Shown here: positions 6,879 through 14,227 of the stretch, piece after piece | How the letters are laid out: every line of letters starts with the position of its first letter | Numbering within the stretch: position 1 is the first letter of the stretch | Assembly (NCBI GenBank): GCA_001800515.1 | Contig: MGVN01000025.1 | Location: forward strand, 39,574-61,287 | Origin: Elusimicrobia bacterium RIFOXYB2_FULL_49_7 | Lineage (GTDB): Bacteria > Fibrobacterota > OXYB2-FULL-49-7 | Reading direction: 5' to 3' | Length of the DNA: 21,714 bases | Notes under the pieces: generated by a model | Databases searched by the model: none | What the model was told of the DNA's origin: nothing | Seen by the model: the letters and a program-made list of their open reading frames with translations, nothing else | Made by a program: the position numbers and the translations under genes

Positions 6879-7863
6879 TGTTGCCATCATGGGTGCCACC
6901 GGAGCAGTAGGCGCCGAATTCCTGTCCATTCTGGAACAGCGCCAGTTCAAGATGGATTCTCTGAAACTCCTTGCGTCAGCACGCTCCAAAGGAAAGAAAA
7001 TATCCTTCATGGGTGAAACACTCACGGTCCAAGAATTGGGACATGATTCTTTTAAAGGGATTGACTTGGTCCTGGCTTCAGCTGGCGGCTCACTCAGCAA
7101 GGAATTTGCACCATCCGCAGTCAAAGCGGGTGCCGTCGTCGTTGACAACACTTCTTACTTCAGAATGGTTCCTGATATTCCACTGGTCATCCCGGAAATC
7201 AATCCCGATGCCATTCGTCTGCACCGGGGCATCATCGCCAACCCCAACTGCTCTACCATCATCATGGCGCTTCCCCTTTTCCCCTTACACAAAGCTTTCG
7301 GCGTTAAACGGGTCTCCATCTGCACCTATCAGGCGAGCAGCGGTGCAGGCGCCAAGGCGATGGAGGAATTAAAAGAAGAGACGGTCGCCATACTCCAGGG
7401 AAAGCCCTATACCCGTACGGTCATTCCTCATCCCTACGCCTTTAACCTCTTTCCGCACAACAGCAAATTTAATCCGGACACCGGTTATTGCGAAGAGGAA
7501 GTGAAGATGCTGAATGAAACGCGGAAAATCTTCCAAGACCCCGCTTTCCGCCTCACTGCGGTCTGTGTTCGGGTCCCGGTGCTTCGCGCCCATTCGGAAT
7601 CGCTTAACATCGAATTCGTTCGTGACGTTTCGCCGGAAGCAGCCTATGACGTACTCAGAAAGGCGCCGGGAATCGACATTCTCGAAGACCCATCCCAAAA
7701 TCGCTGGCCCATGCCGCTTGACGCATCAGGTCAAGATCCGGTTTATGTCGGACGCATCCGACGGGATCAGTCCCAGGCCAATACGCTTGATCTCTGGTGT
7801 GTAGGGGATCAGCTCCGCAAAGGCGCCGCCCTGAATGCCGTGCAGATTGCCGAGTTATTATAA
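6868..7863 (+). CDS. asd: Aspartate-semialdehyde dehydrogenase
   Basis: A 331-residue cytoplasmic enzyme that reduces aspartyl-beta-phosphate to aspartate semialdehyde with NADPH. This is the branch point to lysine, diaminopimelate, threonine and methionine. The N-terminal Rossmann motif is GATGAVG (9-15). Catalytic Cys128 is in NPNCSTI and the acid/base His242 is in VLRAHSE. Both domains are complete and the length is normal for the bacterial family. GGAGG stands seven bases before the ATG, and the start overlaps the end of tsaD by 11 bases. It is the last gene of the plus-strand operon and ends only three bases from the convergent TPR gene. No hairpin terminator was seen between them. Confidence 0.96.
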   Translation: MSRNVAIMGATGAVGAEFLSILEQRQFKMDSLKLLASARSKGKKISFMGETLTVQELGHDSFKGIDLVLASAGGSLSKEFAPSAVKAGAVVVDNTSYFRMVPDIPLVIPEINPDAIRLHRGIIANPNCSTIIMALPLFPLHKAFGVKRVSICTYQASSGAGAKAMEELKEETVAILQGKPYTRTVIPHPYAFNLFPHNSKFNPDTGYCEEEVKMLNETRKIFQDPAFRLTAVCVRVPVLRAHSESLNIEFVRDVSPEAAYDVLRKAPGIDILEDPSQNRWPMPLDASGQDPVYVGRIRRDQSQANTLDLWCVGDQLRKGAALNAVQIAELL

Positions 7864-7866
7864 GCG

Positions 7867-8907
7867 CTATCGGGAGGGATGGTAGATTTTAAGAATTCGG
7901 TTCTGGGTTCCGTTGATATCATCCAGAAATTCTTGCGCAAGAAGCTTGTCCGTTTCATTGAACTTATACTGTTTCCCGCGTCGGCATTCGGCCAACGCCT
8001 TAACGTACAGCTTCTTGACTTCATAGATTTTAGCCAAATACGAATGGCATTTAAGCGAACCCACATTGTTATTGAATTCTTCAGAGTCACATAGATCAAC
8101 CACCTGAACGAAATATTTCTCCGCTTCGTTTAGGTCATTGCTTAGATAATAAGCCTCCGCCAAATTGTATAAAAAGATACGATTATTCTGATAAATCTTC
8201 AGTTGCTGTTCGGCCAGTCGAATGGCATCTGCAAATCGCTTTTCCTCAATAAAGATGCGCATGAGATTACCGGCAGCCGGTACTCGGGTAAACTCTCCGC
8301 GGTTAAGACAGCGTTCAAGTTGGGTGATACCGGTAACCCGTTCGTCCTTGAGTCCCGGCATCCACCAGAGCGCTTTGGAAAGACGACTGCTCCAATAATG
8401 ATAGGTACCCAATCCAAAAAGCGGATCCACAAAATCCGGATTATTGGCATTGATCTGTTTAAGAAGGGAAACGCCGGTCCAACCGTTACGGAAAGCACTG
8501 ATATAATTCTTGTAACGGGCTTGAAAAGTGCCCATATAACCGTAGGCGCCGCCCACGAAAAATAAAAGCCATTTGTCATTAGGCAACTTCTGCAGCTGTT
8601 CCTCTCCTTTTTCAATCGCCTTTTCACAATTCTTCATGAAATCGGCCTCCAGGAAGCCGGAATAGTAAAAAACCATCTTGGCATCCAATGCGGCGGCGAT
8701 TAGAAAATATCCGATGGGATGATAGGGATATTTAGCGCGTACTTCGCTAAAAACCTTAATGGCAGCAGAGAATTCATCTTTATACAGAAGCGCCATTCCA
8801 TCGTTTACGGTCCTGTCGAGAACAGGCTCTTCCTTGCCGTTGATGACAATAAGCGCTTGCCCCGGCCATACGAAACAAAGCAGCATCAGCAGTAAGAGAC
8901 GAAACAT
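7867..8907 (-). CDS. Exported TPR-like repeat protein
   Basis: A 346-residue protein with an N-terminal signal peptide (hydrophobic core 2-14, likely cleavage after GQA near 19). The mature part is all-helical with TPR-type pairs. The clearest are the segments around DEFSAAIKVFSEVRAKYPYHP (about 43-63), RFADAIRLAEQQLKIYQNN (213-231) and AEAYYLSNDLNEAEKYFVQV (239-258). Such proteins are scaffolds for protein assembly in the periplasm. AAGGG five bases before the ATG supports the start, which overlaps the end of the upstream lipoprotein by 22 bases. It is the last gene of the long minus-strand transporter operon. A role with the ABC importer or in the envelope is inferred from position. No enzyme motif is seen. 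Confidence 0.82.
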   Translation of the reverse strand: MFRLLLLMLLCFVWPGQALIVINGKEEPVLDRTVNDGMALLYKDEFSAAIKVFSEVRAKYPYHPIGYFLIAAALDAKMVFYYSGFLEADFMKNCEKAIEKGEEQLQKLPNDKWLLFFVGGAYGYMGTFQARYKNYISAFRNGWTGVSLLKQINANNPDFVDPLFGLGTYHYWSSRLSKALWWMPGLKDERVTGITQLERCLNRGEFTRVPAAGNLMRIFIEEKRFADAIRLAEQQLKIYQNNRIFLYNLAEAYYLSNDLNEAEKYFVQVVDLCDSEEFNNNVGSLKCHSYLAKIYEVKKLYVKALAECRRGKQYKFNETDKLLAQEFLDDINGTQNRILKIYHPSR

Positions 8908-9266
8908 AGCGCCCTTTGTCTGTTAGATGAAAGGTGAAATTCGAGTTTTTTATCGTACCGTTGCCATTGCATCATGGCAGGATTATATCGATATTTCCGT
9001 ACCTGAATCATCTTGATGGTCTTAAAATAATAAAATTCAACGACCGCCTTCCTGTTATAAATTCGGCTGTTCGGAAAAACCCCGTACTCAATAATTCGAT
9101 AATAGGGCTTATCTAAAATCGCGGCGCTGTCATTCTGGCGTATCTCTTCGGTAATGAACCTCAGGTCCTCCGCCAGGATGAATTCCAATTTTTGCCGAGC
9201 CGTCTTTTCCGGTTCACTGCAACCTAAGACAAGAAGAAGCGGCAGCAGCCGAATCATCCTTTTCAC
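8886..9266 (-). CDS. Small lipoprotein, unknown function
   Basis: A 126-residue protein with a lipoprotein signal: basic start, Leu-rich core and lipobox LVLGC with Cys16. The mature domain (about 110 residues) is rich in aromatic and basic residues with alternating beta-like segments (YYRIIEYGVF, AVVEFYYFKT, MIQVRKYRY) and no recognised motif. The start taken is the GTG at 9266, with AAGGA about nine bases before it. An ATG at 9257 is an alternative but has an unsuitable spacing. The gene begins 53 bases inside the end of the ATPase gene and runs 22 bases into the TPR gene, so it is translationally linked to both. Confidence 0.75.
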   Translation of the reverse strand: MKRMIRLLPLLLVLGCSEPEKTARQKLEFILAEDLRFITEEIRQNDSAAILDKPYYRIIEYGVFPNSRIYNRKAVVEFYYFKTIKMIQVRKYRYNPAMMQWQRYDKKLEFHLSSNRQRALCFVSYC

Positions 9267-10383
9267 CCAGTTCTATCCTTTCCCCGGTCTCGGTGTCGAA
9301 TAAATGGAGATTCCGGCCATCGATAACAATCCGGATCATCTCCTTGGGTTGCGGCAGATGATCCGTGGTGACGAGAAAAACAAAATCCTGATCCTGCAAA
9401 CGGGCCGTCACCATAATACGATCCCCAAGCGGTTCCACTAACATCACCTGCATTTCCACATCCGTATCCGAATGACGACGCCCATCCCGGTCGCGAAAAT
9501 GCCAAATCTGTTGGGGCCGGATACCTGCAATAATCTCTTTTCCACACATGGTCATCCAGGCCTGTGCCTTCTGTTTTTCCATATGGAGCCGTATTCCGTT
9601 GAATTCCACGGCCGCCTCCATAGAGGAGTCGGACGGCACGACTTTGGCCGGTACCATATTCATGGCGGGAGACCCGATGAAACCGGCAACAAAACGATTT
9701 TTAGGATGGCTGAAAATACGGACCGGCGTTGCACATTGAATTAACTCGCCTTTTCGAATAACCGCAATGCGGTCACTCATGCGCATGGCTTCCATCTGAT
9801 TATGGGTCACATACACCATCGTGTTATGCACTTCCTGGTGGATGCGCTTGAGTTCCGTGGTCATCGTTTCACGGAGTTCCTGATCGAGATTGGAAAGCGG
9901 TTCATCCAATAAAAGGACAGCCGGGTCCAAGACAAGGGAACGGCCTAAAGCAACCCGCTGCCGTTCACCGCCGGATAACTCCCGCGGATAACTTTTTCCT
10001 TTATCATTCAGGTGGAGCAACTGCTTCACCCAGTCCAGTTTGTCGAAGATCTCCAGACGGCTTCTTTTCTTAATTTTAAGACCGAAAGCAATATTTTGAT
10101 CCACGGTCATGTGGGGAAAAAGCGCGTAAGACTGAAAAACCATTCCGATATTCCGATATCGAGCGGGAATATGATTGACCATCTTGCCGTCAATGATAAG
10201 ATCTCCGGAGGTAATCGTTTCCAAACCGGCAATCATGTTAAGGATGGTAGTCTTTCCGCAACCCGAAGGACCAAGCAGGGTAAGAAATTCCCCCTTTTCA
10301 ATATTTAAATTGATATTCCGGACGACCAGCTCCTTACCGTCTTCATAGTGTTTGCAGATGTTTTTCAAGATGACAAATGACAT
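9214..10383 (-). CDS. ABC importer ATP-binding protein, MalK/UgpC type
   Basis: A 389-residue cytoplasmic ATPase that should power the permease pair encoded just upstream. Visible motifs: Walker A GPSGCGKTT (38-46), Q-loop Gln84, signature LSGGERQRVALGRS (136-149), Walker B VLLLDEP (156-162), D-loop SNLD and switch His194. From about 235 the C-terminus has the OB-fold regulatory domain of CUT1 transporters (for example IAGIRPQQIW and LVEPLGDRIMVTAR). The ATG overlaps the stop of the upstream permease by one base (TAATG). The last 17 residues, Ser/Ala-rich, are encoded where the next lipoprotein gene already begins and look like a late extension. The substrate cannot be read from this subunit. 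Confidence 0.95.
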   Translation of the reverse strand: MSFVILKNICKHYEDGKELVVRNINLNIEKGEFLTLLGPSGCGKTTILNMIAGLETITSGDLIIDGKMVNHIPARYRNIGMVFQSYALFPHMTVDQNIAFGLKIKKRSRLEIFDKLDWVKQLLHLNDKGKSYPRELSGGERQRVALGRSLVLDPAVLLLDEPLSNLDQELRETMTTELKRIHQEVHNTMVYVTHNQMEAMRMSDRIAVIRKGELIQCATPVRIFSHPKNRFVAGFIGSPAMNMVPAKVVPSDSSMEAAVEFNGIRLHMEKQKAQAWMTMCGKEIIAGIRPQQIWHFRDRDGRRHSDTDVEMQVMLVEPLGDRIMVTARLQDQDFVFLVTTDHLPQPKEMIRIVIDGRNLHLFDTETGERIELGEKDDSAAAASSCLRLQ

Positions 10384-11231
10384 TATTTCACGGCTCCCGC
10401 GGTCATACCGGACCGCATATATTTTTGTAGAACAAGGGTGAAGAGAATAACCGGCAGCGACAGTAACATGGAAATGGCCATGATGATATCCTGCGGCGGG
10501 GAGTAGGACATTTTTTGTTTCAGATATAAGGGCAAGGTCCGAAGTTCTCCGAGACCTAATAAGAAATAGGAAAAAATGAATTCATCCCATGAGAGAAGAA
10601 AAGTATAGATTGCGGCAGCAGCGAGTCCGGTAGCGGAAATCGGAAGCACGATACGCAACAATGTCTGCCCTTTGCCCGCCCCCAAAATAGCTGCCTGACG
10701 CTCCAAATCAGAAGGAATACTTTCAAAAATACCCATGCAGATATAAAGTACATAAGGCAACGCCAGGAGCGCATGAGCCAGGGCAGCCCCTATATAAGTA
10801 TCATGCAAACCGAGTTTGGCAAAGGCAATAGCCACGGGAATGATGGATACGATATCAGGAAAAAGACGGATACTGATTAGACTGACCAGCAACACCGCCT
10901 TCCCCGGAATATGATATCTGGCTAAGACATAAGAAGCAGGAACGCCGACCATCATCGAAATAAGGATGGTCAGGAACGCTATCTTAAAACTGATAAAGGC
11001 CGCCTTATAGAAATCCGGGTAACTCAGGATGTAAAAGTAAGTCCGCAGGGTCGGATGATGCGGCCAGAGCGGAATAGCTTCTCCACCCGTTAACAGGGAA
11101 GAACGGTCGCTGATGGAATATTTTATCATAAAATAAACGGGAAGCGCTACCACTATTATCATTAGCAACATAACGACAAACCATACAACATTGACCCGGT
11201 TTATATGTAATCGCCACCATTGTCGAATCAT
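10383..11231 (-). CDS. Sugar-type ABC transporter permease, MalG/UgpE type
   Basis: A 282-residue inner-membrane protein with six predicted membrane helices (first at about 16-36, last at about 250-270). The cytoplasmic EAA loop that docks on the ATPase is visible at about 177-197 (RQAAILGAGKG followed by IVLP). Short N-terminus and early first periplasmic loop fit the MalG half of CUT1 importers. The ATG has GGAG seven bases upstream and lies ten bases after the stop of the partner permease. The stop shares one base with the ATPase start. It forms a heterodimeric channel with the 11242-12141 product. Confidence 0.94.
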   Translation of the reverse strand: MIRQWWRLHINRVNVVWFVVMLLMIIVVALPVYFMIKYSISDRSSLLTGGEAIPLWPHHPTLRTYFYILSYPDFYKAAFISFKIAFLTILISMMVGVPASYVLARYHIPGKAVLLVSLISIRLFPDIVSIIPVAIAFAKLGLHDTYIGAALAHALLALPYVLYICMGIFESIPSDLERQAAILGAGKGQTLLRIVLPISATGLAAAAIYTFLLSWDEFIFSYFLLGLGELRTLPLYLKQKMSYSPPQDIIMAISMLLSLPVILFTLVLQKYMRSGMTAGAVK

Positions 11232-11241
11232 GATATCTCCA

Positions 11242-12141
11242 TTAAATCCTAATCAGTGCCTGCCGGAACCGTTTTAAAAACCAAAACAACAAGATCGCCG
11301 ACAGAATAATGGAGGCAACCAATACCACGGAAACAGCCGTCGCTTCTCCGGTCTTATGCCAATCGTGATAAAGTTCCTCTATCAATGTACCCATCAACCG
11401 GTATCGACGTGCCAGGAAATAGGGAAAAATGAATTCCTTCCACATTTCAATGGATCGAATCAAAAGTACGGAGGCAATGGAAGGGAGCAAAAGCGGCAGG
11501 GTAATGTAACGAAACTTTTGACGTTCGCTCGCACCCATGGTCTCTGCCGCGGCATACTGATCCTGGGTAATGGAAGTAAGCCCGGCAAGGAGAATGAGCA
11601 TGGAAATGGGCATATCGCGCCACACCTTACCGATCAAGGAAATACCCAACGAATAAAACGCTGAAGCACGGAAATTGAAGGGTGTCTCCAAAATGGCAGG
11701 GAAGAACGGATATTGCCCCATCAAGAGATTATTGACATGACCATTCGGATAAGCAAAGAGAATGTAAAGAATAATCGCGGATACGATTGCCGGAATGGCC
11801 AGAGGAATAATAAAAAAACTTCGGACCCAGCCTCGAAGCGGGAACTGTTTATGGATAATTAGGGCCAGGACCAGCCCTGCAATAAGTTCCAACGGTGTCC
11901 CAATAAGCACGAACAACACGGTATTCAGAAAAGCGGACCGGAATTCTGCAGAGATAAAAATATAGCGGTAATTGGCCAATGATGGGAAGCCCCCCGCTAA
12001 TCCGGCATCCGCATTAGTCAAGGAAAGAGTCACCAGGTAATAAAATATCAGTATCAGAAAACCGACTAAATAGAGGAACGTCGGAAGGAACATGAAAAAT
12101 TCCACCCGGTATTTCCTTAGAAAATCCGCCGCCTTCGCCAT
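11242..12141 (-). CDS. Sugar-type ABC transporter permease, MalF/UgpA type
   Basis: A 299-residue inner-membrane protein with six predicted helices, starting at about 15-39. The EAA loop is visible at about 196-217 (YAAAETMGASERQKFRY, then ITLP). The length matches UgpA-like permeases rather than the longer enterobacterial MalF. The start follows the binding-protein stop by nine bases and has no clear ribosome-binding site, so coupling to the upstream gene is likely. It pairs with the MalG-type permease downstream. Confidence 0.94.
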   Translation of the reverse strand: MAKAADFLRKYRVEFFMFLPTFLYLVGFLILIFYYLVTLSLTNADAGLAGGFPSLANYRYIFISAEFRSAFLNTVLFVLIGTPLELIAGLVLALIIHKQFPLRGWVRSFFIIPLAIPAIVSAIILYILFAYPNGHVNNLLMGQYPFFPAILETPFNFRASAFYSLGISLIGKVWRDMPISMLILLAGLTSITQDQYAAAETMGASERQKFRYITLPLLLPSIASVLLIRSIEMWKEFIFPYFLARRYRLMGTLIEELYHDWHKTGEATAVSVVLVASIILSAILLFWFLKRFRQALIRI

Positions 12142-12150
12142 GGGTTACGC

Positions 12151-13653
12151 TTATTTTGCGGGATATTTGTCTTTCAGGATGTTTTTCTCAATCCCGACAT
12201 ATTTACTCTTCAACGTTTGCCGAAGACCCGCAAAATCAACCTTCTTGTCATCGGACTTGGCGTATTTGTCAACACAAAGCGCATACCAAGCTTCGATATA
12301 ATTCCTGCTGATATCCGAATACTCCTGAAGCAGCGGCACCGTAGAGTAACCATTGATATCAAGCTGCTCAATGGATACCTTAAAAATATCGCCGACCCAA
12401 CCCAGTTCAAAAGTCTCGGACAAATTATTGACAATATCTTTCCGTACAGGCAGCATGCCGAATTTTGAACATTCCACGGCCTGATTGTCCCGATTGGTGA
12501 TGAATCGGGCCAATCTATAAGCCAGCTCTTTATCCGGCGAGGTTTTAGGAATACCCCACCACCATCCTCCCGTTGAAATCTTTTTAGTCCCCTCTTTTTT
12601 ATAGGTACCGTCTCGATTCAATTCAAAGGAGACCGCTTTGGGCATCGTCGTTACCGCCATGTCACTGGGATCCTTTAAATAACCGGGCATTTCCGGATTG
12701 TCCTCCCACCCATGAACTATGAAGCAATCAATTTGCTGGAAAACGGTCATGAAAACCTTGCCTTCCTTGACGGCTTCATAGAGATGAGTGCCGCGCCAAG
12801 ACTCGTTCCACATATCGCTATTGTAAATATTGTTTTTAATATAAACAGCCTCCCAATTGAACATATCAACCACCGGTTCCGCGTCCATTCTCATGACATC
12901 TTCCGGGGTGGCGCCCAACTGGATGGCTTGATCCACCAATCCAAGCGCAGTTCCCTCATATCGGTCCGCCCGATGAGCAATACGGGGCATAAAAACGTTT
13001 GTATTAAAGTATTTCTGGTGCGCCCAGTAATACCCCATGACAAAAATATCGTAATAATCCCATTGTGCCGGATCACTTTCCAAGGAATAATTCTTGGGCA
13101 AACCGTATCCGTTCTGCGGCTTAAGTAATTGATTCAGCTCATTTTCATACTGTTGCCAATTCTTTAAAGCATCTTCCACTTTAGATTTGAGATAGAACAA
13201 TAATCGGGTCTCGAGCTTTCTTGGAACATAGTAAGGCTTGTTGTCCACATAGCCCAATCCCAAGGCCAAAGACTGATATTCCGCCATATCCCGCTCCAAG
13301 ACCTCCGGAGATACGATATTATCCAGCGGCTCCATAAGACCATTTCCAACCAGTACCCTGCTCATTTCAAAAGGCACTTTTACCAGGAAAATATTAGGAT
13401 CGTTCTTTTCCTTCTGGAGCTTAAGCATGGTCTCAATATCCCACCATTGATTAAATTGCACGATATTGATCTTGCAGTTATTCAGTTTCTCAAACGTGTT
13501 CAACACGTCATTACGGAAATAAATCTCCTGATTGGGGAGCATATGAAGAAGCAATGTTAGCTCCTTCGGTTTGTTCTTTCCACCGCCGCAAGCCAACAAC
13601 AGGGTCAAGAATGTCGAGGCAAAAAGAACCGGTAGAATACGCCTTGCTTTCAT
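12151..13653 (-). CDS. Lipoprotein solute-binding protein of a CUT1 ABC importer (family 1)
   Basis: A 500-residue periplasmic binding protein tethered to the membrane. The signal peptide ends in lipobox LLLAC with the lipidated Cys near residue 23, followed by Gly-Gly-Gly. The mature body has the family 1 pattern: an early strand KELTLLLHML, YYVPRKLETRLLFY in the first lobe, a Trp-rich block (STGGWWWGIPKTS) near the hinge and YRLARFITNRDNQ in the last third. The many exposed aromatics suit a carbohydrate ligand, but the ligand is unknown. The start at 13653 is chosen because AAGGAG precedes it; the frame continues 18 codons upstream into the cNMP-domain gene. It lies 13 bases after that gene and heads the transporter genes in the usual order. 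Confidence 0.92.
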   Translation of the reverse strand: MKARRILPVLFASTFLTLLLACGGGKNKPKELTLLLHMLPNQEIYFRNDVLNTFEKLNNCKINIVQFNQWWDIETMLKLQKEKNDPNIFLVKVPFEMSRVLVGNGLMEPLDNIVSPEVLERDMAEYQSLALGLGYVDNKPYYVPRKLETRLLFYLKSKVEDALKNWQQYENELNQLLKPQNGYGLPKNYSLESDPAQWDYYDIFVMGYYWAHQKYFNTNVFMPRIAHRADRYEGTALGLVDQAIQLGATPEDVMRMDAEPVVDMFNWEAVYIKNNIYNSDMWNESWRGTHLYEAVKEGKVFMTVFQQIDCFIVHGWEDNPEMPGYLKDPSDMAVTTMPKAVSFELNRDGTYKKEGTKKISTGGWWWGIPKTSPDKELAYRLARFITNRDNQAVECSKFGMLPVRKDIVNNLSETFELGWVGDIFKVSIEQLDINGYSTVPLLQEYSDISRNYIEAWYALCVDKYAKSDDKKVDFAGLRQTLKSKYVGIEKNILKDKYPAK

Positions 13654-13666
13654 GTGAATTCTCCTT

Positions 13667-14227
13667 TCACGCAGGGTTTGGTAAGGAAGGTTCGGATATA
13701 ACATCACCAGGCATGGTTGGGGAAGCCTTGAACACCTCCGTCAACGTCTTGTTCAACAACAGGATTTCATCGTCCATCTCGCCCAATCGCTCGCTCAATA
13801 TTTCAAGCAGATTATACGCCATTTCCGGATTGGATAAAAGGACTTTTCTGAATTCGTTTTTCCGTATTTCATATAAGACGGTAGGTTCATTGGCCACTAT
13901 TTCAGGGGTCTGCCGTCCACTACCGAAAAGTCCGTATATTCCATACCACTGTCCGGATAGGATGTTTTTCAAGGTATAGCGCACGCCGCCCTTTTCCTTC
14001 ATCACCCGAAGCCCACCTTGTTTAATAATAAAAAGACATTCACTGGGTTCGCCCTGCCGGCAAAGCAACTCTCCGGCTTCGACCCGCATTTCCCGTGCAA
14101 TTTCGGCAATCATAGAAAGTTTTTCGGTGTCCACATTCCGAAAAAGATCCACCTCTTTAAGGAATAGAACTCTTTCCAAGATAGTAAAGAGTCTCTGGGT
14201 ATCCGTTGCCGCATTGTCAGGCCGCAT
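13667..14227 (-). CDS. Degenerate cyclic-nucleotide-binding-like domain protein
   Basis: A 186-residue cytoplasmic protein. Residues 15-125 follow the cNMP-binding beta-roll, starting with the characteristic LFRNVDTEKLSMIAEIAREM and continuing through GELLCRQGEPSECLFIIKQG. The phosphate-binding cassette is changed: where a Gly-Glu is expected the sequence is WYGIYGLFGSGRQTPEIVA (94-112), so an Arg remains (Arg105) but the ribose-binding Glu is missing. A helix (about 130-165) and a Pro/Ser-rich tail follow, with no DNA-binding domain. It starts 11 bases inside the end of the NTT-HEAT transporter gene, and related NTT-HEAT proteins can carry this domain in the same chain. It probably acts as a separate regulatory subunit of that transporter. 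Confidence 0.82.
   Translation of the reverse strand: MRPDNAATDTQRLFTILERVLFLKEVDLFRNVDTEKLSMIAEIAREMRVEAGELLCRQGEPSECLFIIKQGGLRVMKEKGGVRYTLKNILSGQWYGIYGLFGSGRQTPEIVANEPTVLYEIRKNEFRKVLLSNPEMAYNLLEILSERLGEMDDEILLLNKTLTEVFKASPTMPGDVISEPSLPNPA

Noticed and set aside
7855..7880. Shared terminator between the convergent asd and TPR genes
   Set aside because: I looked for a hairpin with a U-run in either direction and found none; only three bases separate the two stop codons.
8199..8627. 142-codon open frame in another minus-strand frame within the TPR gene
   Set aside because: No ribosome-binding site, and unlike any family; the TPR frame has a signal peptide and coherent repeats.
12712..13128. 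138-codon plus-strand open frame opposite the binding-protein gene
   Set aside because: It is antisense to a well-supported solute-binding protein, with no start signals or recognisable domain.
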